Source: Phycisphaerae bacterium (GTDB lineage: Bacteria; Planctomycetota; Phycisphaerae; JAAYCJ01). From it: a stretch of DNA of 22,292 bases. The position numbers and the translations under genes are program-made. Positions 1 through 8,117 of the stretch are shown one piece after another (within the stretch, counting starts at the first letter, position 1; every line of letters begins with the position of its first letter). The notes under the pieces are model-generated. The model was not told the origin of the DNA and did not search any database. It saw nothing but the letters and a program-made list of their open reading frames with translations. The stretch is from contig JAAZAW010000044.1 in the NCBI GenBank assembly GCA_012514125.1, forward strand, positions 1 to 22,292, read 5' to 3'.

Positions 1-6
1 ACGGAA

Positions 7-35
7 TTGACTTATTGAATGCGCGGTACTTTAAT
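7..35 (+). promoter_or_regulatory. predicted sigma70-type promoter for leuC
   Basis: TTGACT (7-12), a 17-nt spacer and TTTAAT (30-35) match the -35/-10 consensus well. Transcription would start near 42 and leave a leader of about 145 nt before leuC. A second -10-like TATAAT at 120-125 lacks a convincing -35. The leader also has a short inverted repeat, TGGGC-CTA-GCCCA (156-168), just before the ribosome binding site. This is a prediction from sequence only. Confidence 0.45.
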
Positions 36-187
36 GTCAATAAACTATTTCAGGCAGTATGAGCTTCGAAATCGGGATATCGTGACATTAGCCCCCGCGC
101 ACGAAGTAAATGGAATTAGTATAATATATCCGAATTGGTAAAATAGAAAAAACGATGGGCCTAGCCCACGTTATAAGGTGAATTAAA

Positions 188-1525
188 ATGATGACAATAA
201 CAGAAAAAGTGTTGGCTAATGCGGCTGGACGACAAAGCGTCACACCGGGAGAAAATGTTTGGGTAAAAGTCGATGTACTCATGACGCATGACGTCTGCGG
301 CCCGGGCACGATCGGGATTTTCAAAAAAGAATTCGGCGAAAACGCCAAAGTGTTCGATGCCGACAAAGTCGTGATCATTCCCGATCATTACATCTTCACC
401 GCCGATGAAAAATCGCACCGGAACATCGAAATCCTGCGACAATTTGTCAAAGAACAAGGCATCCGACATTTTTACGACCCGGATTTCGTCAACAAGCCCG
501 GAATCCCCGACGGCTACGATAAAAACAGCGCCACGCCCTACAGCGGCGTCTGCCACAGCACCCTCGCCGAAAAAGGCCATTGCGTGCCCGGACAAGTCAT
601 GATCGGCACCGACAGCCACACCTGCACAGGCGGAGCCTTCGGCATGTTCAGCACCGGCGTGGGCAATACCGAAGCCGCCTTTGTGCTCGGTACAGGCAAA
701 TTATGGCTTAAAGTCCCGCCAAGCCTGCTCTTTACGTTCGATGGCGAGATGCCCGATTACCTGATGGCCAAGGATTTGATCCTCACCGCCATTGGTGAGG
801 TCGGAGCCGACGGCGCGACCTATTGTGCCATGGAATTCAACGGCTCAGCCGTCAAAAGCCTCAACATCGAAGAGCGCATGACCATCTGCAATATGGCCAT
901 CGAAGCCGGCGGCAAAAACGGCATCATCCAGGCCGATGAAAAAACCGTCGAATACGACGTCAAACGCGGCGTGGACAAGTCGGCGATGACATTTTTCGCC
1001 AGCGACGCCGATGCCAAATACGTCAGCAAACATCAATTCGATGTTTCAAAACTCGAACCAACCGTCGCCTGCCCTCATTCACCGGGCAATCGTGCCCTGG
1101 CTCGAAAACTCGATCAGAAAATCGACCGTGCGTATATCGGCTCGTGCACAGGCGGAAAAATCGTCGATTTCCAATACGCCGCCAGGATACTCAACGGGCG
1201 AAAAGTTGTGGTCGATACCTTCATCGTACCGGCGACCAAGGAAGTCGACCTCGCACTCGACAGCGAAAAGATCGGCTCAAAGAGCCTGCGGCAAATCTTC
1301 GCCGATGCCGGTTGCCGAATCGGCCCGCCCTCCTGTGCCGCCTGCCTGGGTGGTCCGGTCGATACCTTCGGCAGAATGAACGAGCCGCTCACCTGCATCA
1401 GTTCGACAAACCGAAACTTCCCCGGACGCATGGGCCATCCGAACTCACAGGTCTTCCTCGCCAGCCCGTTGACCGTGGCGGCCTCGGCGCTCAAAGGAAA
1501 AATCATCGATCCGCGAGATATTTAA
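188..1525 (+). CDS. leuC: 3-isopropylmalate dehydratase large subunit (aconitase family)
   Basis: This is the large [4Fe-4S] subunit of isopropylmalate isomerase, which interconverts 2- and 3-isopropylmalate in leucine biosynthesis in the cytoplasm. The 445-aa protein has the aconitase-family signatures: a GTDSHTCTGG motif around 140-149, cluster ligand Cys320 in GSCTGG, Cys383 and Cys386 in PPSCAACLGG, and the substrate-loop motif STNRNFPGRMG at 406-416. The length is within the family range. The start is ATG 188, with AAGGTG (175-180) at good spacing; an ATG follows directly at 191. The small subunit leuD is not in the window, so it must lie elsewhere or to the left. Homoaconitase or the related dimethylmalate or methanogen-type dehydratases cannot be fully excluded, because large subunits of this subgroup look alike. 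Confidence 0.9.
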   Translation: MMTITEKVLANAAGRQSVTPGENVWVKVDVLMTHDVCGPGTIGIFKKEFGENAKVFDADKVVIIPDHYIFTADEKSHRNIEILRQFVKEQGIRHFYDPDFVNKPGIPDGYDKNSATPYSGVCHSTLAEKGHCVPGQVMIGTDSHTCTGGAFGMFSTGVGNTEAAFVLGTGKLWLKVPPSLLFTFDGEMPDYLMAKDLILTAIGEVGADGATYCAMEFNGSAVKSLNIEERMTICNMAIEAGGKNGIIQADEKTVEYDVKRGVDKSAMTFFASDADAKYVSKHQFDVSKLEPTVACPHSPGNRALARKLDQKIDRAYIGSCTGGKIVDFQYAARILNGRKVVVDTFIVPATKEVDLALDSEKIGSKSLRQIFADAGCRIGPPSCAACLGGPVDTFGRMNEPLTCISSTNRNFPGRMGHPNSQVFLASPLTVAASALKGKIIDPRDI

Positions 1526-1560
1526 AGTGTTGGCTGATCGGAAGATATATAATAAATCAA

Positions 1561-1593
1561 AGGGCGAACCCGGAACGTTCGCCCTTTTTCTTT
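1561..1593 (+). terminator. intrinsic terminator of leuC
   Basis: A perfect 9-bp stem, AGGGCGAAC / GTTCGCCCT (1561-1569 and 1577-1585), has a 7-nt loop and is followed by a T-rich tract to 1593. It lies 35 nt after the leuC stop and separates leuC from dxr. Confidence 0.9.
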
Positions 1594-1619
1594 ACAACCT
1601 GTGAAATTGGGGAATTTGC

Positions 1620-1649
1620 TTGCGAGCATGCGGGGGATGGTTTTATACT
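1620..1649 (+). promoter_or_regulatory. predicted promoter of dxr-rseP
   Basis: TTGCGA (1620-1625), an 18-nt spacer and TATACT (1644-1649) form a plausible sigma70 promoter between the leuC terminator and dxr. The start site would be near 1656. Confidence 0.45.
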
Positions 1650-1658
1650 TAGGCGTTC

Positions 1659-1678
1659 TTGAAAAATTGCTTTTTCAA
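1659..1678 (+). other. short AU-rich hairpin at the predicted 5' end of the dxr-rseP mRNA
   Basis: TTGAAAAA / TTTTTCAA forms an 8-bp perfect inverted repeat around the loop TTGC. It would sit at the very start of the transcript from the promoter at 1620-1649. It could be a 5' stabilising hairpin, an operator, or chance in AT-rich sequence. Confidence 0.3.
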
Positions 1679-1744
1679 CAGCATGGCTGATAGGTATTTT
1701 CAGCGAACAAACCTGTATTTTTGATAGAAGGAATAAGGCCTGCG

Positions 1745-2902
1745 GTGGGTAAAAGGATTGTAATATTAGGATCGACCGGCTCGATCGGACGACGAACGCT
1801 CGATGTGGTCCAGGGATTGGGGCAGGATTGGCGAGTGGTCGGTTTGGCCGCCGGAGAAAACTGGCAGGAATTGGCCAAGCAGGCAAGAAAATTCTTACCC
1901 CGATATGTAGCCATTGCCAACCCCCGATATCTGGAACTCCTCCGAAACGCGCTAAAAGACCTGCCCGTCGAAGTCAGTGCCGGTGATAACGCCGTGCGAG
2001 ACCTGTCCGAACTTCCCGAAGCCGATTTCGTCCTCTGCGCCATTATGGGAGCGCAAAGCATCTCCTCCGTACTGCGGGCAATCGACGCCGGCAAGGACGT
2101 CGGGCTTGCCAGCAAAGAAGCTCTGGTTCTGGCTGGAGAACAAGTCATGAGCCGTGCTCGTGAAAAAGGAGTAAAACTCCTGCCCGTCGATAGCGAACAC
2201 AGCGCCATCTTTCAATCCCTCGAAGCAGGCAGACAAGAAGAAGTCAATCGCATCATCCTGACCGCCAGCGGCGGACCGTTTCGGTCATGGACAAAGGAAG
2301 ATATCCACAATGCGACACTGGAACAGGCCCTGAATCATCCCACCTGGGCCATGGGCAAAAAAATCACCATCGATTCCGCCTCGATGATGAACAAAGCGCT
2401 CGAAATTATCGAAGCCAAGTATTTATTCGATACCTCCGCCGATGCCATCGAGGTCGTGGTGCATCCGGAATCCATCGTTCATTCACTGGTGGAGTTTTGC
2501 GACGGCGCCGTAATCGGGCAGTTTTCAATTCCCGATATGGCCATCCCCATTCAATATGCCCTGACCTGGCCCGAACGAAAAGAATGTATCGGACGACGCC
2601 TGAACCTTGCAGAAATATGTCAACTAAGCTTTTATAAACCCGATTACGAAAAATTCCCCGCCCTGCGTTTGGCCTATGAGGTCGCCAGTCGCGGCGGAAC
2701 CTGCGGCGCAGTTTTTAATGCGGCAAATGAAAGATCTGTGGAATATTTCATGTCGGCGAAGCTAAAATTTGGCGAGATCATCGAATTAGTCGAAAAAGTA
2801 TTAACGAATCACGATTGGATTTCAAAACCGTGCCTGGAAGAATTACTCCAGGCGGATCAATGGGCAAGAGATGAGGTAGATAAATGCATACGGAACTTAT
2901 GA
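1745..2902 (+). CDS. dxr: 1-deoxy-D-xylulose 5-phosphate reductoisomerase
   Basis: Dxr converts DXP to 2-C-methyl-D-erythritol 4-phosphate with NADPH, the committed step of the MEP isoprenoid pathway, in the cytoplasm. With this start the protein is 385 aa, close to the usual 380-400. It shows the NADPH-binding GSTGSIG (9-15), the metal- and substrate-binding VDSEHSAIFQ (148-157, with Asp149 and Glu151), SGGPFR, SASMMNK (211-217) and HPESIVHS (240-247). The chosen start is GTG 1745, which has AAGG 6 nt upstream and puts the Rossmann motif right at the N-terminus, as in relatives. A TTG at 1721 would add 8 residues but lacks a ribosome binding site. The 3' end overlaps rseP by 19 nt, the common dxr-rseP arrangement, which suggests translational coupling. 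Confidence 0.95.
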   Translation: MGKRIVILGSTGSIGRRTLDVVQGLGQDWRVVGLAAGENWQELAKQARKFLPRYVAIANPRYLELLRNALKDLPVEVSAGDNAVRDLSELPEADFVLCAIMGAQSISSVLRAIDAGKDVGLASKEALVLAGEQVMSRAREKGVKLLPVDSEHSAIFQSLEAGRQEEVNRIILTASGGPFRSWTKEDIHNATLEQALNHPTWAMGKKITIDSASMMNKALEIIEAKYLFDTSADAIEVVVHPESIVHSLVEFCDGAVIGQFSIPDMAIPIQYALTWPERKECIGRRLNLAEICQLSFYKPDYEKFPALRLAYEVASRGGTCGAVFNAANERSVEYFMSAKLKFGEIIELVEKVLTNHDWISKPCLEELLQADQWARDEVDKCIRNL

Positions 2903-4857
2903 TGGCGTTCGGTTGGCCTGAAGTATTGGAATTATTAAAAGGAGCCTGGTACCTGTTTCTGGTGCTGGTGGGGTTCTCGGTCATTATTTTTGTCCACGAA
3001 CTGGGACATTTCCTGATGGCCAAGTGGGTGGGCATTCGCGTCGAAACCTTCGCGATCGGCTTTGGCCCCAGGCTCTTCGGCTTCAAACGCGGTGATACCG
3101 ACTATTGCATCCGCGCACTGCCGTTGGGCGGATATGTCAAAATGATGGGACAGGAAGATTTCGCCCTGGATCAGGAGCGTGTCGAAGCGACGAAAATCGA
3201 TCCGAATTCATTTCTGGCCAAAACACCGGGGCAACGGGCGCTCGTGGTCAGCGGCGGCGTGGTGATGAACGTAATTTTCGCCGCCATCGCGTTCGTGGTG
3301 ATTTTCATGCATGGCTGGCAGGCGCAGGCGCCCATTGTGGGAACGGTCGTAGCCGGCAGCCCCGCAGCCGAAGCGGGAATCAAACCCGGCGATCAGTTCG
3401 TCAGTATCAACGATGACACGCTTTTAAAATTTGGTGAACTGCAATTGGCCATCGCGCTGAGTAATCCAAATGAACCGCTGAACGTGGTGATCGACCGACG
3501 AGGCGAGCGAATCGAAACCCAGGTCAAGCCGCTCTGGAGCAAGAGTTCCGGACTTCAGCAAATCGGCATCAGCGGCGCAGGGTCGCTCAACGTCCGGGAA
3601 TCGGGAATGGATATTCCCGGTAAAGAAAACCTCAAAACCGGCGACCGAATCGTCAAGGTCGATTCCGTCACACCTGAATATTTTTATGACGTCGAACAGG
3701 CCATCTACAAAGCCCAGGGCAAACCCGTCGAACTGACGGTCGAGCGGACGGTGGACGGTGAACCTAAAACAGTGAAAGTGCAAAAACGGGCGCATCTGGT
3801 GCTCCTGGCTGCACCGGAAAATTTCCGGGTCGAAGCTGAAACCGGCAAAAAAGTAATGAACGATACGCTCTCGGTCCTGGGTCTGATGCCCAGACGAATC
3901 TTCCTCTTTACACCCGAACGCAGCGGAGCGGCTTCGAACGAGATCGATCCGAATTACGCCCAGGCGGGCGACGTGATTGCTCAGGTGGGCAAAATCAAAA
4001 ATCCCACCGGACAGGAAATCCGAGATTTTCTAGCCGAGAAACGCGGACAGGAAATCGAAATTCAGGTCCTGCGGGAAGATGCCGGGAAAAAAACAGTCAA
4101 ATTGTATGTCCCGTTAAGAGAGTTTTACTTTGAAATGCTCATCGGTCAACTGGGCTTCGACGATATGAATCCCGTCGTGGCGGATGTGGTCAAAGATTCG
4201 GTGGCCGAGTCGCTCAAACTGCCACGAGGCGCGATCTTACGAACCTGCAACGATCAACCGATTGAAAGCTGGTTTAACCTGGTCAATTGTCTCGACGCCA
4301 ACGCGGGAAAAGAGATCAAAATCGGTTTTGAATTTGACGGCAGGATGCGGACCGGAACCATGACCGTTCCCGCCGACACCGCATGGCAGAGCAAAATGAC
4401 CTACGCCCTGGATTTTTTCACCGATCCGGTCAACACGACAATCAAAGGCGAATATCCCCACCAGGCCTTTATGCTCGGAATGCGTGAAACCTGGATGTTC
4501 ATCAAGAGCGCCTATGTCATGATCCAGCGGCTGACGGTTGACCGCACCATCGGTGCCAAACAACTCAGCGGACCGCTCTTCATTATCCACAAAGGACGTG
4601 AAGTAGCCGAAGCCGGGTTCTATATGCTGTTGTACTACCTGGCGCTTATCTCGGCGAACCTGGCGGTCATTAACTTCCTGCCGATCCCCGTGGTGGACGG
4701 CGGACTCATGATCATCCTGCTGCTCGAAAAAATTCGCGGCAGACCCATGTCCGGAAAGGCGACAGCCGTCTGGCAAGGCGTGGGACTTACGCTCATCATC
4801 GCGCTGTTCCTGTTCGTGACATGGAACGATGTAAGCCGAATGATTCAAGGCGGATAA
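2884..4857 (+). CDS. rseP: RIP metalloprotease RseP / site-2 protease with multiple PDZ domains
   Basis: This is a membrane-embedded zinc protease of the RseP/S2P family, which cleaves membrane proteins such as anti-sigma factors within the bilayer. HELGH (38-42) supplies two zinc ligands and the catalytic Glu. The third ligand lies in NFLPIPVVDGG (597-607, Asp605). Hydrophobic segments lie near 21-45, 118-142, 575-596 and 626-648. Between them are about 430 residues with four PDZ-like modules, roughly 148-216, 228-300, 335-412 and 425-498; the last two are more divergent. At 657 aa it is much longer than the E. coli form of about 450 aa with two PDZ domains. The start is ATG 2884, preceded by GAGG with 6-nt spacing and overlapping the dxr end. 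The substrate is unknown, and no sigma/anti-sigma pair is in the window. Confidence 0.93.
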   Translation: MHTELMMAFGWPEVLELLKGAWYLFLVLVGFSVIIFVHELGHFLMAKWVGIRVETFAIGFGPRLFGFKRGDTDYCIRALPLGGYVKMMGQEDFALDQERVEATKIDPNSFLAKTPGQRALVVSGGVVMNVIFAAIAFVVIFMHGWQAQAPIVGTVVAGSPAAEAGIKPGDQFVSINDDTLLKFGELQLAIALSNPNEPLNVVIDRRGERIETQVKPLWSKSSGLQQIGISGAGSLNVRESGMDIPGKENLKTGDRIVKVDSVTPEYFYDVEQAIYKAQGKPVELTVERTVDGEPKTVKVQKRAHLVLLAAPENFRVEAETGKKVMNDTLSVLGLMPRRIFLFTPERSGAASNEIDPNYAQAGDVIAQVGKIKNPTGQEIRDFLAEKRGQEIEIQVLREDAGKKTVKLYVPLREFYFEMLIGQLGFDDMNPVVADVVKDSVAESLKLPRGAILRTCNDQPIESWFNLVNCLDANAGKEIKIGFEFDGRMRTGTMTVPADTAWQSKMTYALDFFTDPVNTTIKGEYPHQAFMLGMRETWMFIKSAYVMIQRLTVDRTIGAKQLSGPLFIIHKGREVAEAGFYMLLYYLALISANLAVINFLPIPVVDGGLMIILLLEKIRGRPMSGKATAVWQGVGLTLIIALFLFVTWNDVSRMIQGG

Positions 4858-4882
4858 TCCTGAAAATGAATTCAACCGACAT

Positions 4883-4913
4883 CAGGGCGCAGACAACTGT
4901 GCCCTGTTTTTTT
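4883..4913 (+). terminator. intrinsic terminator of dxr-rseP
   Basis: A 10-bp stem with one G-U pair, CAGGGCGCAG / CTGTGCCCTG (4883-4892 and 4897-4906), has the loop ACAA and is followed by seven T (4907-4913). It begins 25 nt after the rseP stop. Confidence 0.88.
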
Positions 4914-4918
4914 ATCAT
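4890..4918 (+). promoter_or_regulatory. predicted promoter overlapping the rseP terminator, for a leaderless ahbC mRNA
   Basis: CAGACA (4890-4895), a 17-nt spacer and TATCAT (4913-4918) fit a sigma70 promoter at 4/6 and 5/6 positions. The expected start site, about 7 nt after the -10 box, falls on the ATG at 4925. No Shine-Dalgarno sequence precedes that ATG. Prediction only; read-through of the terminator is the alternative. Confidence 0.35.
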
Positions 4919-4924
4919 TAAACA

Positions 4925-6109
4925 ATGATCGATGTAAGCTTTTTATATTCCGGTATGCGGTCAGCCTCCACAGGACATCGTTATGGCGTGGGGAACGATC
5001 TTCACGGACAAACGATGACGGCGGAATCGGGAAAAATGCGCCGACCTGTCGTGGTATGGAACATCACACGGGCGTGCAACCTGCGATGTCAACACTGCTA
5101 CAGCAATTCGGATACACATCAAGCCGTGGACGAACTGACGACCAATGAAGCAAAAACTCTCATCGACGATCTGTCGACGTATGGCGTGCCGGTGATCTTG
5201 TTCTCAGGCGGTGAACCGATTTTACGAAACGATCTATTCGAACTCATCGAGTATGCGCGATCCAAACGGATCAAGACCGTGCTGAGCACGAACGGAACAC
5301 CGATCGATTTGAATATCGCCCGAAAAATCGTTTCAGCGGGCGTGGATTATGTCGGCGTATCGCTCGATAGCGCGGATGAACGGGTGCACGATGAATTTCG
5401 CGGCGTATCGGGCGCATGGCGAAAAACAATCCAAGCCATTCGTCTGCTCAAATCGCTGGGACAGAAAACCGGATTGCGAATTACGCTCGCCGAACCGACG
5501 ATCGACGGACTCGATGCCATTTTCGATCTGCTCGAGCGAGAATCGATCGACCGCGTGTGTTTTTATCATCTCGTGCCGACAGGACGCGGAGCCGCACAAG
5601 TAATGGTCCCGCCGATGCGCGTGCGCCAGGCAATCGAAACGATTTTGACGCGAACACATCAGATAATTGCCGCCGAACGAAAAATCGAAGTGCTGACCGT
5701 GGACAATCACTGCGACGGACCGTTTATTTATCTGAAACTCAAACAAGCAAGCGACCCTCGTGCCGGCGAAGTGTATGAAATGCTGAAATGGAACAGCGGC
5801 GCGGCAGCGTCGGGCGGTGTGGGCATTGCGTGCGTCGATTGGTCTGGAAATATCCATCCGGACCAGTTCCGCATGGATATTTCGCTAGGCCAAGTTCGAC
5901 AAAAACATTTCAGCGAAATCTGGAGCGACCCCGACGAGCCGATACTGAAAAAACTGCGAAATCGTCGCGAACATATCACAGGCCGATGCCGATCATGTCG
6001 TTTCTTCGATCTCTGCGGCGCAGGACTACGCGCCAGAGCAAAAAACCTTACCGGCAACCCCTGGGCAAGCGACCCAGCCTGTTATCTAAACGATGAAGAA
6101 ATCGGCTAA
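4925..6109 (+). CDS. ahbC: AhbC-like radical SAM/SPASM protein (12,18-didecarboxysiroheme deacetylase)
   Basis: AhbC removes the acetate side chains of 12,18-didecarboxysiroheme to give Fe-coproporphyrin III in the siroheme-dependent heme pathway. The 394-aa protein has the radical SAM cluster motif CNLRCQHC (Cys51, 55, 58), SGGEP (94-98) and a C-terminal auxiliary-cluster region with Cys303, Cys355, Cys358, Cys364 and Cys386. From memory of the family, the N-terminus (MIDVS.LYSG...RYG), VLTVDNHCDGP near 256-266 and the ending DPACYLNDEEIG match AhbC closely, which also supports ATG 4925 as the start. NirJ-type heme d1 proteins are the nearest alternative. No other ahb gene is in the window. 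Translation has no ribosome binding site, and the start lies 11 nt after the rseP terminator. Confidence 0.78.
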   Translation: MIDVSFLYSGMRSASTGHRYGVGNDLHGQTMTAESGKMRRPVVVWNITRACNLRCQHCYSNSDTHQAVDELTTNEAKTLIDDLSTYGVPVILFSGGEPILRNDLFELIEYARSKRIKTVLSTNGTPIDLNIARKIVSAGVDYVGVSLDSADERVHDEFRGVSGAWRKTIQAIRLLKSLGQKTGLRITLAEPTIDGLDAIFDLLERESIDRVCFYHLVPTGRGAAQVMVPPMRVRQAIETILTRTHQIIAAERKIEVLTVDNHCDGPFIYLKLKQASDPRAGEVYEMLKWNSGAAASGGVGIACVDWSGNIHPDQFRMDISLGQVRQKHFSEIWSDPDEPILKKLRNRREHITGRCRSCRFFDLCGAGLRARAKNLTGNPWASDPACYLNDEEIG

Positions 6110-6241
6110 TAAAAACCGCCAAACCCCTCCGATTTTCCACCAACACCCAAGGGTTCACCCCTTATCGACTTTTCTTCAACTATTTCCTTGTTTTTCCAAA
6201 CATTTTCCGTTTTCATATCAATCACTTATTGGAAAAACAAA

Positions 6242-6730
6242 ATGACCTCGGAACAAACTCAAAACGTAAAAATCTACACCGACGGCTCGTCGCGAGGCAA
6301 TCCAGGTCCGGGCGGCTACGGCGCAATTCTCCTTTGCGGACCACATCGCAAAGAACTCGCCCAGGGCTTTAAACACACCACCAACAACCGAATGGAGCTT
6401 CTCGGCGTCATTGAAGCCCTCAAAGCCCTCAAACGGCCATGCAAAGTCGACCTCTACAGCGATTCGCAATACGTCGTCCAAGCCATCGAAAAAAAATGGC
6501 TGGAAAACTGGAAACGAAAAAACTGGAAAACCAGTAATAAAAAAAACGTAAAAAACGTCGATCTCTGGTTAAAACTCAATGAATTGCTCAATACCCACAA
6601 AATTACCTTCCACTGGGTCCGAGGCCACAACGGTCACCCCGAAAATGAACGCTGTGACGTCATGGCTGTCGCCGCCGCAACCCAGGGCCCGCTTATCGAA
6701 GATCACGGCTTTACCCCCGAAACCGATTAA
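6242..6730 (+). CDS. rnhA: ribonuclease HI
   Basis: Ribonuclease HI degrades the RNA strand of RNA-DNA hybrids (R-loops, primers) in the cytoplasm. The four catalytic acids are visible: Asp14 in YTDGSSRGNPG, Glu52 in NNRMELLG, Asp74 in LYSDSQYV and Asp139 in NERCDVMA. The basic handle region (about 84-104, rich in Trp and Lys) is present, as is the loop motif HWVRGHNGHPENE. The 162-aa length is close to E. coli RnhA (155). The start is ATG 6242, with a weak GGA 8 nt upstream. The frame stays open to TTG 6188, but that extension is unlike the family. The last 15 residues or so lie beyond the fold core. The gene stands alone, 132 nt after ahbC. Confidence 0.93.
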   Translation: MTSEQTQNVKIYTDGSSRGNPGPGGYGAILLCGPHRKELAQGFKHTTNNRMELLGVIEALKALKRPCKVDLYSDSQYVVQAIEKKWLENWKRKNWKTSNKKNVKNVDLWLKLNELLNTHKITFHWVRGHNGHPENERCDVMAVAAATQGPLIEDHGFTPETD

Positions 6731-6785
6731 TCGCTGCTTCTAATTTATCCCCTACCCCCCTTTCACGACTTTTTTCCATCCCCGA

Positions 6786-6814
6786 TTGGCCTTAGCTCCA
6801 TTTAATGTTATAAT
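6786..6814 (+). promoter_or_regulatory. predicted promoter of ribBA
   Basis: TTGGCC (6786-6791), exactly 17 nt, then a perfect TATAAT (6809-6814). The start site would be near 6821, giving a leader of about 33 nt with AAAGGA before ATG 6854. The leader is too short to hold an FMN riboswitch. Confidence 0.6.
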
Positions 6815-6853
6815 TTCTCGTTGCCTGAAATTTGATCCGAAAGGAATTTTAAA

Positions 6854-8116
6854 ATGTCCGAAATCCAGAAGAACATCGAAAAAACGTCGCTGTCTACCAT
6901 CGATGAATGCATTACCGACCTGGCAGCAGGAAAAATGGTCATTATGGTCGATGACGAAACACGCGAAAATGAAGGCGACCTCGTCTGCGCCGCTGAAAAA
7001 ATCACTCCAGAAATCGTCAACTTCATGCTCAAACAAGCCCGCGGCGTCCTCTGCCTGGCCTTGTCCGCCGAATATTGCGACAAACTCAACCTTCAACCCC
7101 AGGTCAACCAAAATTCCTCCCACCTGTGCACCGCGTTCACCGTCACCATCGACGCCACCGCCAGATTCGGCGTCTCTACAGGTGTCTCCGCCACCGACCG
7201 CGCCACGACCCTCTTACGGGCCGTCCACCCCGACGCCAAACCCGACGATTTCGCCCGACCGGGCCACATCAACCCGCTTCGCGCCCGCGACGGCGGTGTC
7301 CTGGTCCGAATGGGGCAAACCGAAGGCTCCGTTGATCTTGCGAGACTCGCCGGCCTCAAACCCGCCGCCGCCATCATCGAAATCATGAACGAAGACGGCT
7401 CAATGGCCAGGCTCGGCGACTTGGCGGTCTTCGCCAAAAAACACGACCTCAAAATCTGCTCCGTCGCCGACCTCATCCAATATCGCATGCAACGCGAACA
7501 GGTCATCCAGCGCGTCGAACAAGTCAGTCTGCCGACCCGACACGGCGAATTCAAACTTACCGCCTATCACTGCCCCGCCGACAACCATACACATATCGCC
7601 TTATCCATGGGACAGTTAGGACAATTGGATGAAAAAGGCCAACCCGTGCCCGTCGATCGTCCGGTCCTCGTAAGGGTCCATTCGGAGTGTCTCACAGGCG
7701 ACATCTTCGGTTCCCAGCGATGTGAATGCGGCGAACAACTCGATGCCGCCATGGCCATGATCGCCCAAGCCGGCGAAGGCGCGATCGTCTACCTTCGGCA
7801 GGAAGGCAGAGGCATCGGCCTGACCAACAAACTTCATGCTTACGCCTTGCAGGAACGAGGGTTAGATACCGTACAAGCCAATCTGGTACTGGGATTCTCC
7901 GCCGACAAACGTGATTACGGCATCGGGGCGCAAATTTTGCGCGACCTGGGCGTCCGCGAAGTCAAAATCCTGACCAACAACCCCAAAAAAACGTCCCGGC
8001 TCGAAGTTTATGGCTTGAAGATCGTCGAGCAGGTCGCCCTCGTCATGCCGATTCACGCTGCCAACAAAAATTACATGGAGACAAAAAAACTGAAAATGGG
8101 ACATCTTTTAAAGTAA
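6854..8116 (+). CDS. ribBA: bifunctional 3,4-DHBP synthase / GTP cyclohydrolase II
   Basis: This fusion makes both precursors of riboflavin: 3,4-dihydroxy-2-butanone 4-phosphate from ribulose 5-phosphate (N-terminal half, about 10-210) and the pyrimidine precursor from GTP (C-terminal half, about 215-415). The N-half has the acidic loop DDETRENEGDLV (33-44), GHINPLRA (137-144) and Glu176 in IIEIMNEDG. The C-half has zinc ligands Cys279, Cys290 and Cys292, LRQEGRGIGL (314-323) and the family ending around TNNPKK. The motif RxGHTEA of the N-half reads RMGQTEG: the metal-binding His is Gln155 (codon CAA, 7316-7318), so this half may be impaired. The start is ATG 6854 with AAAGGA at 9-nt spacing. 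The 420-aa length is typical. No other rib gene is nearby. Confidence 0.93.
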   Translation: MSEIQKNIEKTSLSTIDECITDLAAGKMVIMVDDETRENEGDLVCAAEKITPEIVNFMLKQARGVLCLALSAEYCDKLNLQPQVNQNSSHLCTAFTVTIDATARFGVSTGVSATDRATTLLRAVHPDAKPDDFARPGHINPLRARDGGVLVRMGQTEGSVDLARLAGLKPAAAIIEIMNEDGSMARLGDLAVFAKKHDLKICSVADLIQYRMQREQVIQRVEQVSLPTRHGEFKLTAYHCPADNHTHIALSMGQLGQLDEKGQPVPVDRPVLVRVHSECLTGDIFGSQRCECGEQLDAAMAMIAQAGEGAIVYLRQEGRGIGLTNKLHAYALQERGLDTVQANLVLGFSADKRDYGIGAQILRDLGVREVKILTNNPKKTSRLEVYGLKIVEQVALVMPIHAANKNYMETKKLKMGHLLK

Positions 8117-8117
8117 A

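Noticed and set aside
3..62. Open frame at the left edge ending in TGA (60-62), possibly the last ~19 residues of an upstream gene
   Set aside because: Too short to judge, no recognisable motif, and it overlaps the best promoter of leuC.
161..619. Long minus-strand open frame inside leuC
   Set aside because: Shadow of the leuC reading frame; no start signal and no protein family features.
6149..6163. Small AAGGG/CCCTT hairpin after the AhbC-like gene as a terminator
   Set aside because: Only 5 bp, no immediate T-run.
6731..6853. FMN riboswitch before ribBA
   Set aside because: The predicted leader is only about 33 nt and shows no conserved riboswitch segments.
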